Below are positions 8,593 to 14,610 of a DNA stretch of 36,157 nucleotides, in pieces. The notes under the pieces are model-generated. The model was not told the origin of the DNA, made no database searches, and saw only the letters and a program-made list of their open reading frames with translations. Origin of the DNA: Acidobacteriota bacterium (GTDB taxonomy: Bacteria > Acidobacteriota > Terriglobia > 20CM-2-55-15); contig JAHFTY010000009.1 in assembly GCA_023265365.1 (NCBI GenBank), positions 9,331 to 45,487 of the forward strand, written 5' to 3'. The position numbers were made by a program, and so were the translations under genes. The number at the start of each line of letters is the position of its first letter. The first letter of the stretch is position 1.

Positions 8593-9131
8593 TGTTGAAG
8601 CGCCGGCTCGCAATTCTCAGCATGGGCGTGTGGCTTACAGGCACGTTGTGGATGGCCATCGTCGCCACCCAGAATTTCTACACCATCGATCGGTTGTTCG
8701 CCGCGCAGCCCAACCCGGCTTTTACGGCGGCCGTGGAGAAGCTCGGCGCATCGGATGCGAGCTTCCTGCTGCGCTATCTGTCGTCGGAGCTGAACCGGCT
8801 GTTCTTCCAGGTGTGGGGACTCCTCCAGATCGCAGTCGGGATCCTCGCCTTGTGGCTGGTGATGGCTATTCCGAAGTCGTCCAAACCGAAATGGATGATC
8901 GTTTCGATGCTCGGCATCACACTCCTCTTTGCCGCCCTGATCACACCACAGATCGTTTCCGTCGGCCGCAGCCTCGACTTTGTCGTCCGGGATCCCGCCC
9001 CGCCCGCGCTTCGCACCTTCGGATTGCTGCACGCCACTTATACGGTTCTCGACGGCATCAAGCTGATTCTCGGAATTCTCGTCACGATCTGGCTGCTCCG
9101 GGATCCGCCGGTCAACACATCGCGTGCTTGA
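8592..9131 (+). CDS. Four-TM membrane protein of unknown function (possibly DUF4149-like)
   Basis: This 179-residue protein has four predicted transmembrane segments: LAILSMGVWLTGTLWMAIV, FFQVWGLLQIAVGILALWLV, MIVSMLGITLLFAALI and LDGIKLILGILVTIWLL. The arrangement and the N-terminal small-residue helix resemble DUF4149/TMEM205-type proteins, but I cannot assign it firmly. ATG 8592 overlaps the HEAT gene stop by one base and has GGAGG at 8585-8589, so it is the last gene of this same-strand run. No function can be given from the sequence. Confidence 0.7.
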   Translation: MLKRRLAILSMGVWLTGTLWMAIVATQNFYTIDRLFAAQPNPAFTAAVEKLGASDASFLLRYLSSELNRLFFQVWGLLQIAVGILALWLVMAIPKSSKPKWMIVSMLGITLLFAALITPQIVSVGRSLDFVVRDPAPPALRTFGLLHATYTVLDGIKLILGILVTIWLLRDPPVNTSRA

Positions 9132-9233
9132 TGGAATTCTCCCGGTTTCTGTAAGGAGCGAATGGCTGACCTTTTGATTTTATTACCTGCTGGAGCAGGC
9201 GATCATCCGCGCTCAAGGACTTCCGCTTTCAAA

Positions 9234-9575
9234 TCAAGCGGCCGGAATCGGACCGGCGGTGACGAGTTTCTTGTCGCGAGAATTAACGACAAGATTCAAG
9301 CCTTCAAGCGTGCGGGCGCCCAATAGCAGCAGGTCACCCTTTTCCGCAAAGACGACCTCGTCCGTTGTGAAGTGTTCGCCCACCCGGATTATTGCAAAGC
9401 CAACACTTCGCGTGATTTGTTGACCGTTCGCCATGATGAATGGAATTTCGAATGGGAGGTGCCTCACCGGACTATTCGCACAGACCATGCTCCCAGCTCT
9501 TGTAAGTCCTTCGGGAATCCGCGAACAGAGATGATGAACTGGACAGAGGGCAGCACGGACCAAGGCATTTTGCAA
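9234..9575 (-). pseudogene. Truncated retropepsin-like aspartic protease fragment
   Basis: The last roughly 66 codons of this frame (from about 9434 down) read like the C-terminal half of bacterial clan AA aspartic proteases. They show a M-A-N-G strand, VGFAIIRVG, DEVVFAEKGDLLLLGARTLEGLNL and a basic KKLVTAGP tail. The N-terminal half, which should carry the catalytic D-T-G-A motif, is absent in all minus-strand frames up to 9660; the upstream residues are not family-like. I therefore call it a decayed gene. It could be transcribed as a short protein, but it could not be catalytic. Confidence 0.6.
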
Positions 9576-9632
9576 GCCCGCTGGTTACTCCGGAGGTTTT
9601 TCGATTAGTTTAGCTGGTTCCGCAAGATTTTA

Positions 9633-9651
9633 TGGAGGCGGCGGGAATCGA
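9633..9651 (-). other. tRNA/tmRNA 3'-end fragment, possible attachment-site remnant
   Basis: On the minus strand these 19 nt read TCGATTCCCGCCGCCTCCA, the form of a T-loop, T-stem and acceptor 3' end as found in many tRNA and tmRNA genes, which are favoured integrase targets. The rest of a tRNA or tmRNA is not present: the upstream bases are the end of the cysteine-cluster gene. The 3' CCA is not encoded. This is what remains at one boundary when an element integrates in such a gene, but a chance match to a common motif remains possible. Confidence 0.4.
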
Positions 9652-9661
9652 CCAAGGGCCC

Positions 9662-10762
9662 TTAGCGAATGAAAGCAGCCAGGTGATTCGCGAGCGCGGT
9701 CCGGTCGGCCGGCGACTTCAACTTCTTGAATGCAATTTCGAGGGCGGGAAAGGTTCCCATTCGTTTCAAATCCCGGAACAACATGAAATGTGCGAAAACC
9801 AGGTCGGGTTGTCCGAATTGCGGCTTGGGTGTTTTCCGCGGGAGTTTCGGCTTTTCATCGCCGCTCGTCAGCATGCGCAGGACGGGGAACACCTGCTGAA
9901 TGACGCTGTGAATGGCCTGGGGCTGGGGCGCCGGCAGCCCGGGTGAGAACACCGTTCGAACGAATCGCTCCGAGAGCGCCAGCACGCGCAAGCCTTGATC
10001 GTGTGGAAGGATCTTTGGACCGATCAGCAGCGGCTGAGCGAGTGCGATCATAACGTCGTCGATGGAGTCGCGGCTGCCGGAAGGATGCTGTTCCGGGGCC
10101 CAGCCCATCAATCGCGTGGTACGTTTCACCACCGCTGCGAGATCTTTGCGGTCACCTCCGCTGGCGACGAGCAGGTCGATGAAACGCTCCCTGCCGATTG
10201 CGGCCGACACCGTCTCTCGAAAGCGGCTTTGCCGTGCGAGGGTCTCTTTTGCGGTCTCGCCCTCGGGTAACTTCGCTGCGCTCAGATACCACTCCACATA
10301 CTTTGGATCCAACATGGCGCTTTCCCGAATGGTGGCGTCGAGGACGGCGTGCGTGCCGGAAACGCGTCCGGGACTGGCCGGGGTTTCGACGCGCAGCGGA
10401 CACATGAAATGCGGCGTCACGAAAACGGTCGTGCCCACACGGGTAAACCGGTTGAATGGAAAGACGAGGCAGACTCCCGGTTTCTTCGAGGAGCCGTGTT
10501 CGGCCTGAATCCGGCAACGGTTATCGTCCTGAAGAAAGAAGCAGCGGCCGAGCGGAGTGGAAATGTCGATGAGGTCGCGATGCCGCATTGTCACGAGCGC
10601 GGAAAGTCCGGGATACGTTTTCAGGAGGAATCCCATCTCGCGTTCGACATTGCCGCCGAATCCCTGGCCTCGGCAACACAATGCGTTGCACTCGGCGCAG
10701 ACATAGTGGAAGACTCCGTCGGGAAATGCGAAGAACAGAGAGACCGGTCTTGGATCAGGCAC
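9662..10762 (-). CDS. YkgJ-type cysteine cluster protein
   Basis: This is a cytoplasmic protein of about 366 residues with the cysteine pattern of YkgJ/CxxCxxCC proteins. It shows C-A-E-C-N-A-L-C-C-R-G near the N terminus, then CFFLQDDNRCRI and PGVCLVFPF, which probably bind a metal or Fe-S centre. The C-terminal two thirds is helical without a recognised motif. I placed the start at GTG 10762 (V-P-D-P-R-P-V-S-L-F-F) because homologous proteins begin just before the first cysteine block and because TATACT (10774-10769, minus strand) lies 6 nt upstream as a likely -10. An in-frame ATG at 10879 would add 39 residues resembling a signal peptide, unexpected for this family. The role is unknown. 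Confidence 0.7.
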   Translation of the reverse strand: MPDPRPVSLFFAFPDGVFHYVCAECNALCCRGQGFGGNVEREMGFLLKTYPGLSALVTMRHRDLIDISTPLGRCFFLQDDNRCRIQAEHGSSKKPGVCLVFPFNRFTRVGTTVFVTPHFMCPLRVETPASPGRVSGTHAVLDATIRESAMLDPKYVEWYLSAAKLPEGETAKETLARQSRFRETVSAAIGRERFIDLLVASGGDRKDLAAVVKRTTRLMGWAPEQHPSGSRDSIDDVMIALAQPLLIGPKILPHDQGLRVLALSERFVRTVFSPGLPAPQPQAIHSVIQQVFPVLRMLTSGDEKPKLPRKTPKPQFGQPDLVFAHFMLFRDLKRMGTFPALEIAFKKLKSPADRTALANHLAAFIR

Positions 10763-10916
10763 GCGAGGAGTATAACAAGACCGCGAATGGACTGCGTGGC
10801 TGTCGGAATGGAGAGGGTGAGCGCTCGACACGACCGCCGGGAAAAAGACGAGGATGATGGCGCTGAGCATACGCCGCATGCAGACCCATACGAATGCCGG
10901 CGCCGGCCGGATGGAA

Positions 10917-11219
10917 CTAATTCAGGTGTTGGATCACGCTGATGCCGATGAGCAGTCCCATCGTCAGCGTAAAGAGAACGACGCCAAGGACAAGGATTTC
11001 CAGAACCGTCGCATCCCGAGTCTGGACGGGCGCCGCTTTACCGGCTGCCGCAGCGGCCGCGCCGGAACTACTGCCCGACGGCAAACCAGGATCGTGGCCG
11101 CCCATGGCCGCCTCGCCCCGCCGGACCGCAAAAATACTCACGACGATCACCAGAACCACGACCGGCAGCAGGATCGATCCGGAAATTGCCATCGCTTTCA
11201 AGATTTCGCTCATTCCCAC
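10917..11219 (-). CDS. Small two-TM membrane protein, unknown
   Basis: This 100-residue protein has an N-terminal transmembrane segment (ISGSILLPVVVLVIVVSIFAV), a Gly/Ala/Ser-rich linker (GSSSGAAAAAAGKA) and a second segment (VLEILVLGVVLFTLTMGLLIGI) ending near the C terminus. No family is recognised. It lies upstream of the cysteine-cluster gene on the same strand and could be co-transcribed with it. The low-complexity linker suggests two membrane anchors joined by a flexible loop. Confidence 0.55.
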   Translation of the reverse strand: MGMSEILKAMAISGSILLPVVVLVIVVSIFAVRRGEAAMGGHDPGLPSGSSSGAAAAAAGKAAPVQTRDATVLEILVLGVVLFTLTMGLLIGISVIQHLN

Positions 11220-11380
11220 ACTCCTCTATAAAGTCGAGCGGAATTATCGCATTACCTCCGCTTCTCCGAGAAGGGGGTATCTCCAGAGAGATTCCAGGGA
11301 TCTGTGTCGCCGCCCTCTCATTATCTCTTGGAGCCGCAGCCTCGCCCCGAAGTGATAAGAAAAGCTCTGCGAGCGCGTGT

Positions 11381-11386
11381 TAGAAT
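11381..11386 (+). promoter_or_regulatory. -10-like hexamer before the asparaginase gene
   Basis: TAGAAT lies 9 nt before the ATG of the asparaginase gene and there is no Shine-Dalgarno site between, consistent with a transcript starting at or within a few bases of the start codon. The same TTAGAATTCCG string precedes the Tat-protein/amidase pair at 2187-2197, where it is followed by a GGAGG site. No clear -35 is visible. Confidence 0.4.
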
Positions 11387-11395
11387 TCCGCGATC

Positions 11396-12445
11396 ATGAG
11401 CCACCCACGCCTTGCATCGCTCGCGTTGATCCTCGTGCTGTCGGTACCGGCTTTTTCTCAGACGTCCAAGACACCGCGAGTTCTGGTCATTGGAACAGGC
11501 GGGACGATTTCCGGCGGCGCCGATCCGGTGACGGGCCAGGCCAAAAGCCTGACGGCGAAGGATCTGGTGGCTCTGGTCCCGACGCTAAAAGGGAAGGTCG
11601 AGATTGAGGAGGAAGACTTCACCAACATCGGCAGTTCCTCGATGACGCCCGAGATCCAATTCAGACTGGCCGAACGCGTTGCGGATGTGTTCAGGACCCG
11701 GGCCGATCTCTCCGGTGTCGTGATCACACACGGAACGGATTCTCTCGAAGAAACATCGTTTCTTCTCGATCTGATCCTCACGGATCCACGGCCCGTTGTA
11801 TTCGCGGCGGCGCAGCGTCCGCCGCGCGTATCCGACTCAGACGGCCCAAGAAATCTGGAGAACGCGGTCCGCACGGCAATAGCGCCGCAGGCGAGAGATA
11901 AAGGCGTCATGGTTTCCCTGAACGAAGACCTGCACGCGGCGCGGTATGTGACGAAGAGCCATGCGGTGGCGGTCGAAGCATTCCAGTCCGGAAAGAAGGG
12001 AATGCTCGGCACCGTCGACAACGGCCACGTGATCTTCTACAACGCGCCGATGAACCGCGTCACGATTCCGGCCAGGTCGGTCGAACCCAGGGTGGATCTG
12101 GTGCGTCTCGTCGCGGGAGATCAGGGAAAGTTCATCAACTTTGCGGTGGAGACCAAATCCGCCGGAATTGTCATTGAGGCGTTTGGCCGCGGAAACATGC
12201 CCCGGCCTGTCGCGGATGCGGTCGATCGAGCGCGGAAGGCCGGCCTGGTTGTGGTGATTGTGTCGCGGACCGCGGAAGGGCGGGTCGAATTGCCGGACTC
12301 GCTTCTAAAAACGGGAGTCATCAGTGGAGAGGATCTTGACGGACTAAAAGCGAGAATTCTCCTGACCGTGGCGCTTGGGGCAACCAAAGATATCTCCACT
12401 ATTCAGAACTGGTTTCACCTCGCCGGCGGCGTCATCGACAAATAG
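11396..12445 (+). CDS. Exported type II-like L-asparaginase
   Basis: This 349-residue asparaginase-family enzyme hydrolyses L-asparagine (possibly glutamine) to the acid and ammonia. A Sec signal peptide (RLASLALILVLSVPAFSQ) places it in the periplasm. The two active-site signatures are present: GTGGTISGG with nucleophile Thr37, and THGTDSLEET with Thr114-Asp115; a Lys in ARYVTKSHA matches the third catalytic position. The length is usual for bacterial type II enzymes. The gene stands alone on the plus strand with its own probable promoter. Together with the two amidases, it indicates scavenging of amide nitrogen. Confidence 0.92.
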   Translation: MSHPRLASLALILVLSVPAFSQTSKTPRVLVIGTGGTISGGADPVTGQAKSLTAKDLVALVPTLKGKVEIEEEDFTNIGSSSMTPEIQFRLAERVADVFRTRADLSGVVITHGTDSLEETSFLLDLILTDPRPVVFAAAQRPPRVSDSDGPRNLENAVRTAIAPQARDKGVMVSLNEDLHAARYVTKSHAVAVEAFQSGKKGMLGTVDNGHVIFYNAPMNRVTIPARSVEPRVDLVRLVAGDQGKFINFAVETKSAGIVIEAFGRGNMPRPVADAVDRARKAGLVVVIVSRTAEGRVELPDSLLKTGVISGEDLDGLKARILLTVALGATKDISTIQNWFHLAGGVIDK

Positions 12446-12476
12446 AAATGATGTTGGGGTCGTTGTGCAGAACTGC

Positions 12477-12506
12477 TTGACTCGACTTTACCCGCCAGCC
12501 TAAGTT
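12477..12506 (+). promoter_or_regulatory. Putative promoter of the Tat-amidohydrolase operon
   Basis: TTGACT (12477-12482, five of six matches to the -35 consensus) and TAAGTT (12501-12506) are separated by 18 nt. They lie upstream of a GGAGG site and the ATG at 12534. The -10 is weak, so this is a tentative call. Confidence 0.3.
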
Positions 12507-12533
12507 GCCCTCGACGTATTTCCGGAGGAACGA

Positions 12534-13634
12534 ATGAATAGAAGAAAATTTTTGAAGACGGCCACTTCGATCGGCGCGGTGAGCGCGGCCGGCAGCACTA
12601 TTGAGGTACTGGGCCAGGTGCAGGCTCCGCCCAGGCCCGCAGCGGCGTCGCCGAGACTCGATATCCACACGCACTACTACACGCAGACGTTCTTCCAGAA
12701 GGTCAGTGACAGCGGCGGACAGTTCGCTTTCGGCAAGGATCCCAAGGGCCAAACCATCATTACTTATAACGGCGCGCGATTTTTCGGCATCACTCCGCCC
12801 ATGACGGACGTGGCGAAGCGTATCGAGGACATGGACCGCGTCGGTATCGATACGGAGGTCGTATCGCTGTCCACGCCCAATGTCTTTTTCGCCGACGAGA
12901 AGGGGCAGCCCGAAGTCGCAAAGTTGATGAACGATGCCTACGCCGAACTCATCGCGAAATACCCGAAACGCTTCAAGGGATTTGCCTCCATCCCCATGGA
13001 TGCCCCCGATGCCGCGCTCAACGAACTGCATCGCGCCATCAATACGCTGAAGCTCAACGGAGTCATTCTGCTCAGTAATATTCGCGGCGCCAACCTGACG
13101 GATACCCGGTACCGGCCGTTCTTCCAGGAAGCCAATCGAATGAAGCTGACGATCTTTCTTCACCCCATGCTTCCGGTCGCTTCGGAACCGTTCAAAGAGT
13201 ATGTGCTCGGTCCCATCATCGGTTTCCCTTTCGATACCACGCTCGCCGTGGCGCGCATGTGTTACGCCGGCATGTTCAAAGACTTTCCGGACATCAAATG
13301 GATCATCGGCCACGCCGGCGGCGCAATCCCATTCCTGATGGAGCGGTTGGACAGCGGTTATCGCGACTTTGCGGAAACGAAGGAAAAGCTGGACCAGCTT
13401 CCGAGCTTCTACTTTCGAAAGCTGTACTACGACTGCGTCACATTCAACCCCTACAACCTTCACATGCTTCGCGACGAGATGGGAACCGATCACATGCTGA
13501 TGGGGAGCGACTACCCGCACCTGTTGGGATCGATTGAAAAATCCGTCAGCTCGATTGAAGCGCTTGCGATCCCTCAGGTGGAGAAAGCCCGGATCCTCGG
13601 CGGAAATGCGCTCGCCATCCTGAACAACATATGA
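12534..13634 (+). CDS. Tat-exported amidohydrolase (ACMSD / amidohydrolase-2 type)
   Basis: This 366-residue protein begins M-N-R-R-K-F-L-K, a near-perfect twin-arginine motif, followed by a weakly hydrophobic segment and an Ala/Pro-rich cleavage region. The mature domain is a metal-dependent TIM barrel of the amidohydrolase-2 family: D-I-H-T-H near its start, F-L-H-P, the G-H-A-G-G block and M-G-S-D-Y-P-H. Relatives include aminocarboxymuconate-semialdehyde and gamma-resorcylate decarboxylases, so a decarboxylase or hydrolase of an aromatic or ring-cleavage acid is likely; the substrate is unknown. GGAGG lies 5 nt before the ATG. The stop overlaps the next ATG by 4 nt (ATGA). Confidence 0.88.
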   Translation: MNRRKFLKTATSIGAVSAAGSTIEVLGQVQAPPRPAAASPRLDIHTHYYTQTFFQKVSDSGGQFAFGKDPKGQTIITYNGARFFGITPPMTDVAKRIEDMDRVGIDTEVVSLSTPNVFFADEKGQPEVAKLMNDAYAELIAKYPKRFKGFASIPMDAPDAALNELHRAINTLKLNGVILLSNIRGANLTDTRYRPFFQEANRMKLTIFLHPMLPVASEPFKEYVLGPIIGFPFDTTLAVARMCYAGMFKDFPDIKWIIGHAGGAIPFLMERLDSGYRDFAETKEKLDQLPSFYFRKLYYDCVTFNPYNLHMLRDEMGTDHMLMGSDYPHLLGSIEKSVSSIEALAIPQVEKARILGGNALAILNNI

Positions 13635-14371
13635 GGGCGCTCGTACTGGCGCTCCTCATTGGAATGCTCCCGTCCGAACAATCGGGTGGCAACCCGGTCG
13701 TGAGCCTGTTGAAACAAGGGAAGACCGTGTTCGGCTCAATGGTTCCGGACAGGACGGAAGCCGGCGGCGCCAGGATGGGGCAGGACGGGAATCTCGACTT
13801 CGTGTTCTACGACATGGAGCGGGCCTACGATCTGCCGGCCATGAAGGCTTTCATGAAGGGTCTTCAGGGCCGCAAGGCGCTCCTGGTTCGCATCCCTCCG
13901 ATCGGAACCGAACCCGACAAGGCCGCTTCTCGCGTTGCGGAAATTCTGGATGCGGGGGCGGATGGCATCGTGTTCCCGCACATCATGGACAAACGTATGG
14001 CCGAATCCGCCGTGTCATGGCTCGCGAAATCCAAACGCGCCGTGTGGCCACTGAACCCGAGTGGCGAGGTCGTCGGGTATTTCATGATCGAGGACAAGGA
14101 AGCTGTCGAACACGCCCGCGAAATCATCGCCACGAAGGGCGCAACGATGTTTGCCCCGGGTCAGAGCAGCCTCGGACAGACTTACAACGGCGACGCCCGG
14201 GCCGTCGAGGCTGCCGTCCAGACCATTCTTTCGTCATGCAAGGAACTCCGTGTGGTTTGCGCCAAGCTCGCTTCGGATTCCGACATGGAGAAAAGAGTCA
14301 CCGAAGGATTCCGCGTCCTCATGGCGAGTGGGGAAGCCCTGGTGAAAGGGCGAAAGCTCGCCGGCCGCTAG
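13631..14371 (+). CDS. Exported HpcH/HpaI aldolase-like protein with altered active site
   Basis: This 246-residue TIM-barrel protein of the HpcH/HpaI aldolase/citrate lyase family has an N-terminal signal-like segment (ALVLALLIGMLP), unusual for a class normally cytoplasmic. The conserved Arg (V-R-I-P-P, R87) and metal-ligand Glu (M-I-E-D, E154) are kept. The usual D-x-E-H is D-M-E-R (R64), and the later G-P-x-D-L-S block reads A-P-G-Q-S-S, so the catalytic His and a metal/substrate Asp appear substituted. It overlaps the upstream Tat-amidohydrolase by 4 nt, so both probably act on one pathway outside the cytoplasm. It may be a different lyase or a non-catalytic protein. Confidence 0.75.
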   Translation: MRALVLALLIGMLPSEQSGGNPVVSLLKQGKTVFGSMVPDRTEAGGARMGQDGNLDFVFYDMERAYDLPAMKAFMKGLQGRKALLVRIPPIGTEPDKAASRVAEILDAGADGIVFPHIMDKRMAESAVSWLAKSKRAVWPLNPSGEVVGYFMIEDKEAVEHAREIIATKGATMFAPGQSSLGQTYNGDARAVEAAVQTILSSCKELRVVCAKLASDSDMEKRVTEGFRVLMASGEALVKGRKLAGR

Positions 14372-14454
14372 CAACGAGTCAGCATGCGGTTCCGGTTCTG
14401 ACCTGGTGGAAGGTGTGGGTTTTACATGAGACCGTGAGTCGCAGGACGGGGACT

Positions 14455-14602
14455 TTTCCCCATCTTGGCCGCCTTGGCCAAGGCGGGGTGCCGCGGAGCG
14501 GCGGGGCGGTTCGTTCAACAAAAGCAGTTTTTTGAAGAGCACCACGCCGGCGCTTCGCGCCACCCCTCCTCGTCGAGTCCTCGTCGAGGAGGGGAAAGCG
14601 GA
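14455..14602 (+). repeat. Dispersed structured intergenic repeat, copy B
   Basis: This copy sits in the convergent gap between the aldolase-like gene and the TonB receptor gene. Hairpin 1 is altered: its left arm carries a duplicated CTTGGCC before GCCTTGG/CCAAGGCGGGG. GCCGC-GGA-GCGGC, GGCGC-TTC-GCGCC and the final stem are retained. The last stem (14563-14594) is lengthened by an internal duplication of TCCTCGTCGAG, giving 15-16 bp arms around one T. The central stem is less well conserved than in copies C and D. It ends about 10 nt from the receptor stop codon. Confidence 0.85.
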
Positions 14603-14610
14603 AGGGATCG

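Larger units (their letters stand above)
9132..9661. other. Gene-poor 530-nt scar region
   Basis: No intact gene is convincing between the membrane-protein gene and the cysteine-cluster gene. The stretch holds a truncated aspartic-protease remnant on the minus strand (9234-9575) and a 19-nt match to a tRNA/tmRNA 3' end (9633-9651). It looks like a site of past insertion and decay. Both flanking genes end at its borders, facing each other. Confidence 0.5.

Noticed and set aside
9162-9329. A 55-codon plus-strand frame starting ATGGCTGACC
   Set aside because: It has AAGGAG only 3 nt from the ATG, is antisense to the protease remnant and shows no family-like features.
9633-9720. Possible complete tRNA gene on the minus strand
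   Set aside because: Only the 3' end is present; the bases upstream cannot form the acceptor 5' arm, D-arm or anticodon arm and belong to the cysteine-cluster gene.
10763-10879. Signal-peptide-like N-terminal extension of the cysteine-cluster protein
   Set aside because: The family is cytoplasmic, similarity starts after this stretch, and a TATACT promoter element lies within it, so a GTG start at 10762 is preferred.
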